From contig NW_026516268.1 of NCBI RefSeq assembly GCF_025602895.1, positions 124,001 to 188,000 on the forward strand: DNA of 64,000 nt. The letters are read 5' to 3'. Below are positions 1-10,013 of this stretch, in pieces. Every line of letters starts with the position of its first letter. Within the stretch, counting starts at the first letter, position 1. Position numbers and translations under genes: made by a program. The DNA comes from Polychytrium aggregatum (Eukaryota > Chytridiomycota > Chytridiomycetes > Polychytriales). A model generated the notes under the pieces. The model searched no databases. It was given only the letters and a program-made list of their open reading frames with translations, and was not told where the DNA came from.

Positions 1-181
1 CAACACAATATTCTGGGCTGCAGCGACTGTATTCACATAGATGTCGCAGCACCGGGAGCACGAGCGATATGATGGAGCACGACGAGGACCAAAGCGCGGA
101 TACAAGACAGAAGAAGCGGGTCGAGGCAATCAAAGACCTCGACTCCGAACACAAAGGGAAGGAAGGTATCTGTCATTTCCC

Positions 182-950
182 TCAGGCAACCACAACAGGC
201 GACTTCTTCTGGAAGACCTTGTTGGTGGGAAGGGCTGCCTTCCACTTGCCAAAGAGAGCCTTGACGCCGACGCTCTTCTTGGCGCAACGGACAACATAGT
301 CGTCGGTCAGATAGCGGCACTGCACCGAGTTGAGGGCGCCGCGACGAGCCTTGCGGACAGCCTCGACGGCCTCGATGCGGTCCATGCCGGCCTCGATCAA
401 GGCAATGCAGACCATGACGGGGGCACGGCCGAGGCCGGCGATGCAGTGGACGGCAACGGAGTGATTGGGCTCGCCGAGGGTGTCGTCGCCAAGGGCGCCA
501 AACTGGGCAGTGCAGAGGCCCAGGAACGAGCCGATGATTTCATCCGAGGGGATGCCACCATCGGGGACAAACAGATCGTGGACGGCGATGCCATGCGCGG
601 CGACAGCCTCGTCGCTGTACGTCGATTCGCAGAGTCGCACAACGGCCTTGACGTTGCGAGCCTGGAGCTCCTGGAAAACGGCAGACACGAGCCGGGATAA
701 GCATCGAGAGCATCGGGAGCATCGAGAGCATCGAGAGCAAGACAGTTCCTGTCTGGCGGGGCGCACTCCTCGCTGATGCGGCAGCAGGAGCAACAGAACC
801 ACCTCCAGACCAAACTCTCACGAGGGTAGAAGCAGTTCCAAGGCTCACCGTGATATAGGCATCGCAGTTGCGGCTGGTGGGGCAGTCCATGATGATGAAG
901 CTCAGGTTCTTGTACTTGACAACCGAGAAGATTCCGACAGAGCGGGTCAT
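182..950 (-). CDS. PRL-type (type IVA) protein tyrosine phosphatase
   Basis: Two exons, 950-849 and 670-182, joined across a GT-AG intron (848-671); the join gives 196 residues in frame. The protein has the PRL layout: a short N-terminal strand region (VKYKNLSFII), then the P-loop HCIAGLGRAPV with catalytic Cys near residue 110 and its Arg six residues later. The Ala after that Arg is typical of PRLs, which have low catalytic activity and often act by binding CNNM-type magnesium transporters (family knowledge). The length is close to the roughly 170 residues of animal PRLs. Odd point: the predicted C-terminus ends KKSPVVVA with no Cys, so the usual farnesylated CaaX box is missing in this model; an unrecognised 3' exon could restore it. 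The call is firm for family, less so for the C-terminal end. Confidence 0.88.
701..739. repeat. 9-bp tandem repeat in the PRL intron
   Basis: About four copies of GCATCGAGA (one with a G substitution) lie inside the single intron of the phosphatase gene, just upstream of its acceptor on the minus strand. Confidence 0.85.
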
Positions 951-2954
951 TTTCGCCGTTTGATGAGACGAGATGGGCCAAGGGAAAGGAGGGGTTGTGT
1001 GTCGTTGGGCCGGACGGAGGCGTGCCTTGCGGGAAGGAGGGAGAGGCGAGAGCTTCGAAGACGAAGAGATTCAATATCGAGTGTTGCTTGCGAGGAAGGC
1101 CGATTCACCCAGGGTCAAGATCCGTTCCAAAGGACAGAAGAACAGTGGCCATCTAACGGAGCGCGGGTGTTGGGGATGCGGGCAGAGGTCGAGCCTGGAG
1201 AGGGTCGAGGGCAGAGGCAGAAGATGCGATGGAGACGAAGCAGCCCAGCGACGACCAACGCCCGAATTTATAGACGGATCGAGAACGAAGAAGAAAAAAA
1301 ATCGGAAGGCGATGCAGACGCCAGAGTGGTTTCGCCTTGCCGACTCGTGCGACAGAGAAGTGGTTCGCCCCCCAATCGGGAAGGATTGAGGCGGCTCGGG
1401 GCCCCAAGCCACGCCTAAAAATGGAAGCTTTTTTTTTCTCTCTCTTCACGGGGGCGGTCATGGGTGCCGCCACGCGCGCCAACAGCGGCCGCACGAACCA
1501 GTTCTGGCAAGGCGGGTTGGGCACGCGGCTGCCCCGCCGCAGGTCATGGGGCCCGCAGAGTGGTTCTGGAATGCGCCAGGGCCACCAGCGGGATACCCTG
1601 GCTGCGGCTGTGCTCTGGGTACCCCGATGCACATCCACGCCGCTGCACGACGATGCTGCTGGCGAGGCAGCTCCTCTCCATTGACACCGCGCATATAGGA
1701 TGAGTCCGCAGTCTCGCGGCGCAGCGTTGCCGGTATCCAGAGTGCCGTCGGTTGCTGGTGTTCTGACACATTTGTGTATTGAGAGACAAGAAACGGCCAT
1801 CCGGCTCGCATCTTCACTGGGATGCACGATCTCGGGCCGCTTTCTCTGCAAGTTCAGCGGCCATATGGAATTGTCAGCAACCCCGTGCAAAGGAGGGTCC
1901 CCCGAGGCAGATCCATCCGAGGCAGATCCATCCGAGGCAGATCCACCCGAGGCTGCGGTGACGGGTCACTCACCCTGGAATGCCTTGAGCAACGCTTCGA
2001 CAGCTGCAGCAGAGAGCACCCGGCAGGGTCAGATACAGGCAAACCGGCTGCGCGAGTCATACATGCGCTCTCCACAAGCGTGCTCGGACCGCATCTAGTC
2101 ACTCGCACACTTTGCTTACTGAAGATGGGTTTGCTGTCATCGATGCCTGTGAGACCCAGCAGGGGGTTGGGTCGGCCGGTCGTGGCAGACAGACAGTCAG
2201 CAAGTCGGTCACCGCATCGTCAAGCTTTGGCAGTTCCAAGATTCGGGTCGATACCTCCCTGCACAGAAGCATGGCCAGCGACTGCTACCAACATCCGTAC
2301 GCCGCGACTATTCAGAAACACCCACCAAACTCGCGCAGCATCGGACCGAGCTGTCCAGACTGAATCGCCTTGGTCAAAGATCGGAGCGAGTGGCGGAACT
2401 GCGGGCTTTGGAGCGTCTCCTGACCGTTCCATGAATTCGATACCAAGAGTTAGCTTTGCCGTGTTGGCAAGGACGTCATGGTCCGAGTTCCGAATAGACC
2501 AGCACTCGGTTGAGCAGCAATCATGCAATGCAAACTAGCGTTGACCATGGCATGCGGCCTTGTCGTTGCAGCCAACAGCGCTTCGTGCATAGACAGAGAC
2601 TCACCCGAATTCCCGTCGCAGATGCGTCACTCGCCGGAAGGTTCTTGCTCAATCCTGAGTGGGAGCAATCAGAAGTTACAATGGATCGAGGACCGCAATA
2701 CTCGGTTGGTCTCATGGCATATGTCCCTGTTTCGCAACTTGCGCCGTCGGATCATCTTACTCTCACAAACCGCTGCGTCGTTGAGCAGAGGAGAGACGTT
2801 GTCGGCTGTCAGGACAGCAGCGAGATTGATGTCTGCAGGCGGCCGTACAGGTGGAATCGGTTGGTCGAATCAATTGGCCAGATCAGTTTGTCGAATCAGT
2901 TGGTCGAGCCTGGATGCAAGCGGTGCACTCCAAGCCGGCCGAGCCCGGTGCCGA
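951..2954. other. Gene-poor interval with a 15-bp minisatellite
   Basis: About 2 kb between the 5' end of the phosphatase gene and the 3' end of the Rpn13 gene. Open frames on both strands look like chance frames: no recognisable domain and no convincing exon chain. A tandem repeat of three-plus copies of CCGAGGCAGATCCAT lies at 1902-1953. A strong donor-like AAAG|GTGAGT on the minus strand near 2972 could mark an extra 3' exon of Rpn13, but I found no continuation. Confidence 0.5.
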
Positions 2955-4344
2955 TCAGTTGCGTTGACTCACCTTTGATCTCTGCTTGGCCTTATAACCC
3001 CATCGGCACCATCGTTGCATTGCATTTCGACAGATCGACGGTGTTTTAGTGGGCGTCGAGCGCTTCAGATGCGATCCAGGTCGAATCCTTGCCATGCCGA
3101 TACTGCTGGCTGGGCTTTGGGTCGGCTCGGCCCCACCCCGCATGAATCGCACCCAGTTCTCTCGCCGTGCTGTCGCAATCGATCCTGGCAATGTACCTGG
3201 CCCACTGGGGATCCCAGCTAGGATGCTTCTGAGCTGCTCGAGTGTTAGACTGCCCAGCGGCTGGCTCATTCCGTGTGGTTGCAACGGCACCGGGTGCGAG
3301 CTGGATTGCTGGGGCCCTGCTTCCTGCTCGATGTCTTGCATAGAGTCGTCGTGCTCGTCGCCAACATCGTCTCCATCCTCATCATCCAAGGCGGGAGGAT
3401 TGTTGATGAGGGTGTTGAACTGGATATGCAATTGTTGGGTTAGCCGAGCATCCCGACGAGCATCCTGACGAGCATCCTGACAAGCATCCTGACGAGCGCT
3501 GTATATCTCGGCATAAACGGGCTGATCAAATCGACGGCCAGCACACGATCCCGCTTGCCTGCTCGATGGTCTCGGCGTCCTTGGCTTCGTCCGGATCTGG
3601 GATCGAGATGGAAGAGACACCGATCGATAAGCGGCATCAGCAGAGTACAGATCCATCCTTCCGAACATCTGCCTCCACAAGACGGCAACCGCGGCTGCGG
3701 CCGTTATGGGTGACGAACCTTGGATCCAGAAAAAGTGCCGTTCGGACGACGACACAAACTTGAGGACATATGTGCGCGCCATGCCGATTTTTTGAAGACT
3801 GGCATCGTTCGGGAAGACGATCCAGTCGTCCTGGACCGCATTTAAGGTCCGGTCCTGCGATCGGCGGGGGAGGGGCGATCGTGGATGGCGATCATATCCA
3901 GTGTTGGCGAAAGTATCAGCAGATGAGTTGGGGCACCACGATGAGTAGCTTGGCATGCGAGGACAGTCGCTCATGGGTTGTCTCCTTCCAGACAAAAGAT
4001 ATACCTTCCAGTAAAGGTGGGTGAGCCCGTCCTCATCGGAAACGCTCAGGATGAGCACTCTGGTGTAAATCCGGATCCGAGCGAATCCAGGCAAGCAGAG
4101 CAGCCAGATCGCAGCCATCGGGACAGAGAGAGGGAGTCGTAGGATGAGCATGCTATGCCCGGCCGAATATCGAGCGATGGTGGCAGCAGCCATTCGATGG
4201 AGCATGGGGAGGGGGCCGACCAGCGATGTCTCTGACGAGTAGATACCCTTTTCTGTTGTCTGGCTTGATCAGATTGGAGGATGCGACCCGCTCGCATTTG
4301 CCTGCCAGAATCTCGACGAGGCCGATGGGCTGAGGCTGACTCAT
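2955..4344 (-). CDS. RPN13: Proteasomal ubiquitin receptor Rpn13/ADRM1
   Basis: Five exons: 4344-4247, 4059-4005, 3854-3719, 3596-3559 and 3419-2955 (263 residues if the last frame is read to its stop). The N-terminal half is a Pru domain: LVEILAGK and RKG at the start, then THLYWK, DDWIVFPND, YVLKF and FFWIQ, matching human ADRM1 strand by strand, ending in NNPP. Pru binds Rpn2 on the 26S proteasome and ubiquitin. A segment LEQLRSILAGIP follows, resembling the linker before the UCH37-binding DEUBAD domain, but no DEUBAD is visible; the last roughly 80 residues look non-conserved, so the true 3' end may lie in another exon. The fourth intron has a GC donor (CAG|GCAAGC). Fungal Rpn13 can be Pru-only, so absence of DEUBAD is not strange. 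Confidence 0.85.
3447..3496. repeat. 12-bp tandem repeat in a Rpn13 intron
   Basis: Four near-identical copies of CATCCTGACGAG inside the fourth intron of the Rpn13 gene (3558-3420). Confidence 0.85.
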
Positions 4345-4611
4345 GGTAAGCAAGAGCAACGATATCGAATAGGCAGATGATCCGGGGGGTAAAGGCGGCC
4401 GGACAGCACAGGCAGATCCGCGATGTGCGGAGAGGTGGGAGCTGGCAGAACGGGGGCACGACCCTGGGTCTTGGGCACGAGACAGCGTTCCCATACATGG
4501 CGAGGACCACCGACAATCTCAGACGGAACGCTCACACAGCAAAAGTATCGACTCACGGCAGCCCCGAGTTGCCTTCGTTCACCACAACGATTGCTCTGCT
4601 CCTGGCTCCGC

Positions 4612-4618
4612 TATATAG
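4612..4618 (-). promoter_or_regulatory. Possible TATA box of Rpn13
   Basis: TATATAG (self-complementary) about 270 bases upstream of the Rpn13 start codon in the 520-base gap before the Sel1 gene stop. Inferred from sequence and position only. Confidence 0.35.
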
Positions 4619-4864
4619 GCCTCACACAGACGTCCGGGCTATAGCAACAATCCCATATCATGGCTTTCCAGCCTCGCCTCTTTGCGATCGCCCTCGTTTG
4701 GCCGATCCGCTTCGAGATCGCACTCAGCACTCGCTGCACTGCATATGTATTTGAATATATCCAGTCGATGGAATAGGGGCAGATTGGAAACGGATATTCC
4801 TTGGCGGCGGTCATCAAAGAAAGTTGCCGAGGCGCTTCAGCTCATTTCCGGCCTCCAGTCACTC

Positions 4865-6556
4865 TCATTCCATCGACTTGCCATACCAGAAGTTGGCTTT
4901 TTGAATGTCCTTCGTTACCCCGTTGCCCCTTTTATAACAGCCGCCAAGCTCGTTCCGTCCCTCTCGATTACCCTGCTCGGCCGATTTGCGGAACCACTCG
5001 ACAGCCTTGCCAAAGTCCTTGGCAGTCCCGCGCCCGGCGTAGTAGAACTTGCCAACCATCAGCTGTGCGTACGAGTTGCCTTGCTCGGCTGCCTTGCTGA
5101 GCCAACGGAAGGCCTCGACATTATCCTTTGATTCCCCTCGGCGATAGTAGTAGCAGCACCCATACCAAAACTGGCTTTCGGCGTGTCCATCGTTGGCCAG
5201 TTGACGAAACATAGCTGCCGCCCGCCATGCTGAGCTGATCATGCATCCAAACCCGGAGTTCAGACACAGGGCTGTGAGATGCTTGCAGAGCCAGTCCCGT
5301 TCTGACCCGAGCTGGCATAGCTTGAAGAACTTGCATGCAGCGGACGAGTTGGATTGGTATCCAGATACTCCCGTCAGGCAGGAGTGCTCGCCGAAATCGA
5401 AGTCGTCCGACCGGTTCTCGCGAATAATCTTGATACCCTTTCGCTTGTCCTGTTGAGTCGCGCGGCCAAGGTAGAACATCCAACCAAGCATGTGCGTGGC
5501 GATGGACTTGAGGGCCGGATCGGTGGACTTGTCGCTAATATCCTGCCAGTGGTTGAAGGCCTCGACATCGCTTTGTTCGACATCTTGGCCGATGAATGAG
5601 ATCCAGCCGCGAAGGAATGTAACTCGAGGCTGAGTCTCTTTCTTTCCCTGGCTGGCAGCTTTGTTGTATCACATAACGGCAGTGGTGAGGTCTTGCTTGA
5701 CGCTCTCGCCGTTCTCGTAACATTGGGCGAGATGCAGGCTGGCCTGTGCGATCCCGCGGTTGGCACATTCCTGGTACAGCTCGATGGCTTTGGGGTAGTC
5801 TTGGTCGACTCCACGGCCAGTGAAACGACAGTCGGCCAGGCACAGGTGAGCCATCAGATGACCGGCCTCTACGGCTTTCTCCAGAAGGCTCAGGATGCGA
5901 CGGCTTATTATCTCCAGCGGCCAGTCCTGGAAATCGTCGTCGTAGATGCCATATTCTTCGGTGGCCCAAGGAGGGCTGTGCTGGTTGGAGGCATGATTGT
6001 TGGCTGCATTGTTGGGCTCTTGGTGGTTACCGCCACCGCCACCGTCGTCATCGTCGTCGTCATCGTCATCGAAAAGCTCTTCCTCTTCGCTGAAATCCTC
6101 ATCGCTGTCGTAGAACGGGTGGTGATTGTAATCGTCCTCCTCAGATTTGTCGCCCGATCTAGCTTCCCATATCGCTCGTTTGTCCACATCCGCCAGCAGG
6201 AGCTGGGCCAGGAAGAGCGAGGCGACGGCGTCTCCTTGGTTGGCCAGGACGACAAGCCAAGAGTCGTTGGTGATACTTTGGTCTCTAAAGTGGCGCGAGA
6301 TGGCAATCATGTCGCCTGAAAGGATATAGTCGGGCAGCGGCTTGTCTGGGCGATACATGTCGTACGTTTTGGACCAGCGACGGAGTTGAGTCAGCCTGGA
6401 GTTCAAGATCGGGCCGGCGCGCCTACAGATCCTGAACAGCGCCCCGAGCTCCTTCAGCGTGAGCGACAGGGTGAAGGAGTCGTTGGAGAAGACGATCGCA
6501 AGGATATCTGGGCCATAGTGGTGGTCGAAGGTGAGTCCCTGGGCCGTGGTTTGCAT
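4865..6556 (-). pseudogene. Sel1-repeat protein interrupted by an in-frame TGA
   Basis: One uninterrupted 564-codon frame except for TGA at 5671-5669 (codon 296); upstream and downstream halves are in the same phase. The start is taken as ATG 6556, the last ATG before conserved-looking sequence, leaving 221 bases to the divergent NLR gene. N-terminal residues 1-130 form an unidentified globular region (YGPDILAIVFSND, KELGALFRICRRAG). An Asp/Glu-rich run and Gly/Asn-rich linker follow. The rest is Sel1 (SLR) repeats with the usual pattern: AHLCLADCRFTGRGVDQDY, KAIELYQECANRG, AEQGNSYAQLMVGKFYYAG, AVEWFRKSAEQGN, LGGCYKRGNGVTKD. The stop falls exactly where the repeat wants Trp (AVxWYxKAA), so TGG to TGA is the simplest change. 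Sel1 proteins are solenoid scaffolds. It may be a recent pseudogene, a readthrough case or a sequence error. Confidence 0.8.
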
Positions 6557-6777
6557 GATGGCAGATGGCCAGTGGGAGGATGGGCGACGGAAGGACAAAA
6601 GAAAACTGAGCCGGCACTCTGGATCACGGGACCCGATGATTTGGGATGATCCACCAACCCGTTCTGCCTCACCCTCGCTTCCCTCCATCCCAATACTCCC
6701 TCTGTTCTTTGCAGTTTCGGACCAGCACAAGACACCGGAATCCGCCGTCTTGCCTCTGCCGTCTCGCAGCCGCCACG
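6557..6777. promoter_or_regulatory. Bidirectional promoter between Sel1 gene and NLR gene
   Basis: 221 bases separate the two divergent start codons (6556 minus, 6778 plus). The plus side is pyrimidine-rich (CCATCCC, CTCCCTCTG) as in other 5' flanks here. No clear TATA box is seen. Confidence 0.5.
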
Positions 6778-9193
6778 ATGGCCCTGGTCGACGCATTGTC
6801 GCCGTCCAGCGACAACCTGTTCGAGTGCAGCGCCCACGGCAAATGCCATGACTTTTTCCTCTCTTACCGAGTCCGCCCCGATTCAAAGGCGGTCGAGGAC
6901 CTCAAAGAGCTGCTGTCATCTGTGGCGCTGCGCCGCTACGGCCGGCCTCTATCCATCTTCCAATACACCGATTGCTTGAATACCGCCAAGGACTGCAAGG
7001 ACGGCTTCCTTCGGGCCCTCCCCGGCAGCTCGGTTGTGATCCTGTTCCTGAGCAAAGACTCGCTGATGACCATGCAGGCCCGAGAAAAGGACGGCCAGAG
7101 CGACAATGTCCGGCTCGAGGTTACCCGGGCTGTAGAGCTCTTTGAAGCCGGAACGCCCATCACCGTGATGCCGCTGTGCCTGGATCTGAAGGATGGATCC
7201 GGTTACCGACCGTTCACTTCCTACGAAAACCCGGAGCTGACGCAGCCGTCATGTCCCGAGACCCACAGCCTCGTCAAGCGCCTCAAAGCCATCCAGATGT
7301 ATGGCTACCGGCCAGAGGAGCCCCACAAGCGGCTCTATCGGCTGCTCAACCTCCTCCACCCGATCGCCGTCGACGAGCTCACCAACAAGCACATCTACTC
7401 CAAGTACTTTTGCGACCCCAAGTTTGAGATCGAAATGGACAAGCTCGATGGCCTCCTGAAGCAAATTACCCTGACGGGCCGGGCCATCATCTCGGGCATG
7501 GGAGGCATGGGCAAGTCGGTGCTCGCCCGCCAGTTCCTGCGCTTCATGATGGGCAAGCTCAAGGTCAAGAACCAGACCGAGCTCAGCGACTACATGATGG
7601 ATACCATCGGGGTCAAGCCACAGTACAGCAGAGTGCACTGGATAAACTGCTCGGGCGAGTTCTCTGCCTTCTACGACCTCAGCGCCATCTTTCCGGGAGT
7701 CGATCGGCAGGAGATCAAGGAGCATGCTGCATGGATGTTCGCCAACGAGAGGGACTACCTCCTCGTCCTCGACAACGTCGACGACATCCGCATCGTCAAC
7801 TCGGTGTTCAGCCACTCGCGATCGCTGGGCTTTGGTGGCGACGTCTTGGTTACGACTCGCCTGCCGCTCTTTCCCAAGGGCCCGTTCCTCGATGCGCTCA
7901 AGGCCAAGCTGCCGACGTTCAAGCAGGAGCCGCTGAAGCTGGAGCGGTGGTCCGTCGAGAAGGCCAAGCGGTACATTCTCTCGGCGAGTCCCTCGCTCCA
8001 GAGGAAAATCCAGTCGCTCGAGTCGGTGAAGGCACTCACGCGGATGCTCAGTGTCGTCGACGGCCATCCGCTGGTGGCCCAGTCCTTTGTCTCTCACTTT
8101 GAAAACAACAGCACCCCGATCGATGAGTTTGAGAACTGCATCGACGAAGTACTGCAGGAGAGCGTCGGTGACGACGAGACGCGCTCGTCGCTCAAGGTCA
8201 TTGTGGACCAGTCGATGGAGAGCATGCAGAAGGACGGCGACGAAGGACGAGAGGCCTGCCGCATATTTGGAGCGATCGCTCTGCTCAAGGAGAATGGCAT
8301 TCACTATCGTCTCATCAAGGGGATCGCACAGAAGCTGGGGTTATTGATCCAGAGTAAGTGCAACGCAATGCTTGATGGGAGATTGTTGGAGTATGGAATG
8401 AGGGACGAGCGAAGGGTCGGTGCTGGTGCTGGTGCTGGTGCTGGTGCTGGTGCTGGTGCTGGTGCTGGTGCTGGTGCTGGTGCTGGTGCTGGTGAATATC
8501 GGGCAATGTCCGATCTGGAGATCCATCGAGCCGGGCCCTCCTTATGGACCGATGGCTGACTATGCCTCACCTACTTGCCCAGCTGGACAGCTCCTCAAGC
8601 GAGTGACCCACACCGGGCTACTTCACGTGGACTCGAACGACACCTACCACACACACTTGCTGGTGTCGAAGTTGGCGTGGGAATACGTGCTCAGGGAACC
8701 CGAGCTCAAGGCCACCGATATCAACACCGCCACTGGCGAAGCACTTTTGGAGCTTGGCTCAGTGCCCACGGATGCCAAAGTGCTCGAAAACATTCCACAT
8801 CTGGAGCAGTATGCGGCCAAGATACGCACCAGTGTCAGCCACACCGACATCCATGTCAAGATTGTCCGGCTCATCGAAGCAATCGAGGGCGAGAAGCGAG
8901 CCTGTCTGGGTGCGGCGGCACCCGCTGCCCAGCCCGAGACAGCGATGGTGCATCCTGTGGCTGAGGTGGGTTGGGCCGCTGGCCCTGCCAACCAAGACAC
9001 ACAGGAGCAACTCAATGAGGCGGTGAGGCTCTGCGCCTTGGCTCAGGCAGAAAAGTCTGCCGGCAAGCATAGGCGCGCGATCGAGCACTTCAAGCTGGCA
9101 CTTGCGATCTACAGGACGTCCCTGAGCGACCAGAGGGATCCAAGGATCCTGGCGATCTACGAGCAGCTGGACATTGGCGCTCCTCCGCCGTGA
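6778..9193 (+). CDS. TIR-NB-ARC-TPR protein (NLR/STAND-type)
   Basis: Two exons, 6778-8353 and 8583-9193, with a strong donor GTAAGT and acceptor CCCAG; 728 residues in frame. Residues about 22-135 form a TIR domain: HDFFLSYR at 24-31 (strand A), a hydrophobic strand SSVVILFLS near 84-92, and a helix with Glu114 in RLEVTRAVEL, in the place of the NADase Glu of plant and SARM1 TIRs (my alignment by eye). Residues about 220-450 form an NB-ARC ATPase: Walker A GMGGMGKS at 240-247, Walker B YLLVLDNVDD at 327-336, VLVTTR at 356-361 (sensor 1), GHPLVA at 429-434 (GLPL-like). A winged-helix-like stretch follows, and the C-terminus carries at least one TPR-like helix pair (QAEKSAGKHRRAIEHFKLAL). NLRs of this order act in plants, animals, fungi and bacteria as ligand-triggered oligomers; TIR ones usually cleave NAD+. 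Function here is inferred from domains only. Confidence 0.88.
8419..8490. repeat. Hexamer array (GGTGCT)12 in the NLR intron
   Basis: Twelve perfect copies of GGTGCT fill about a third of the 229-base intron between 8354 and 8582. If retained, the array would stay in frame and add Gly-Ala repeats, but the frame meets TGA soon after, at 8557-8559. Confidence 0.95.
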
Positions 9194-10013
9194 GCGACGT
9201 TGCTTGCCAGCGACACCGACTGGGACCTCTCGGGCCGCATTCTGTTTCTTCATGCATCACCATCCACTTGCATATACATGTTCGCTGGACACGCTTGCTG
9301 GACAAGCACGCGGGATGCTGGGTCACGTTGACCACGGCGGCTCTTTGCTCGCGGCCAACCACGGCGCCAAGCCACGTCCGGCTGTGCGGCCGAGGGCCGG
9401 ACATGTCCTCGGCGAGGGCGAGGGCGGCTCTCGCTGGAACTCTCGCCGGTGCTCAAAGGGAACGGGGCGCACCCGCCAACAAACAGAGGTGCCTCGCTGT
9501 GCATCTCGCTGTGCATCTCGCTGTGCATTTGGCTGTCTCTCGCTGTCTCTCGCTGTCTCTCGCTGTCTCTCGCTGTGCGTCTCGCCGCCTTGTCGCTGCT
9601 CGCCTCTCGGTCAACGTGACCCGCCAACAAGCCGCCCACAAAGCCCGTCTCGCCGTCTCTCTCGCCCGCTTATCTGCCCCTTCTCGCTGGCCTCTCGCTG
9701 GCCTCTCGCCCCGTCTCGCCGCCTCCTCGCCGCCTTTTGCCCTTGGGCTCGCCTCCATCCGTCCGCCTTCGTCTTTCATCCCCCGTCCTTCGCCTTGGCC
9801 TTCGCTTTGCCTTCCATCCAAACCCTCCGCCAAGATACTCATCCCACTCGCCGGCGCCTGCCTGACTTTGGTCGCTCTCTCTCTCCGATCCTCACTCCTC
9901 CCCACAGCATCCCCGCCCAGTCGCTCAAACCGCTCCTTCTTCATCGACCACCTTCCATCATAGCCCCTCCGTCCCCCTCCCCCCCGCCTCCGATACCAAA
10001 CCCCTTTGGCGTC
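9194..10013. promoter_or_regulatory. Pyrimidine-rich 5' flank of the EDC1-like gene with CTCGCTG repeats
   Basis: 820 bases with no gene. At 9493-9585 there are repeated blocks of CTCGCTGTGCAT and then CTCGCTGTCT. The stretch down to the start codon is strongly C/T-rich, as expected for a TATA-less fungal promoter or long 5' UTR. Open frames here encode only low-complexity Ser/Arg/Pro text. Confidence 0.5.

Noticed and set aside
3440-3500. CRISPR-like array
   Set aside because: The 12-bp units are contiguous with no spacers; this is a minisatellite in an intron of a eukaryotic gene.
7249-8304. 351-codon minus-strand frame opposite the NLR gene
   Set aside because: Antisense shadow of a high-GC coding exon; Leu/Glu/Arg/Val-rich with no domain.
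8304-8570. Minus-strand Ala-Pro and His-Gln frames opposite the NLR intron
   Set aside because: Shadow of the GGTGCT array in the intron.
9174-10013. Upstream extension of the EDC1-like frame
   Set aside because: The frame is open only because of C/T-rich low-complexity DNA with CTCGCTG repeats; the conserved protein begins at 10014.
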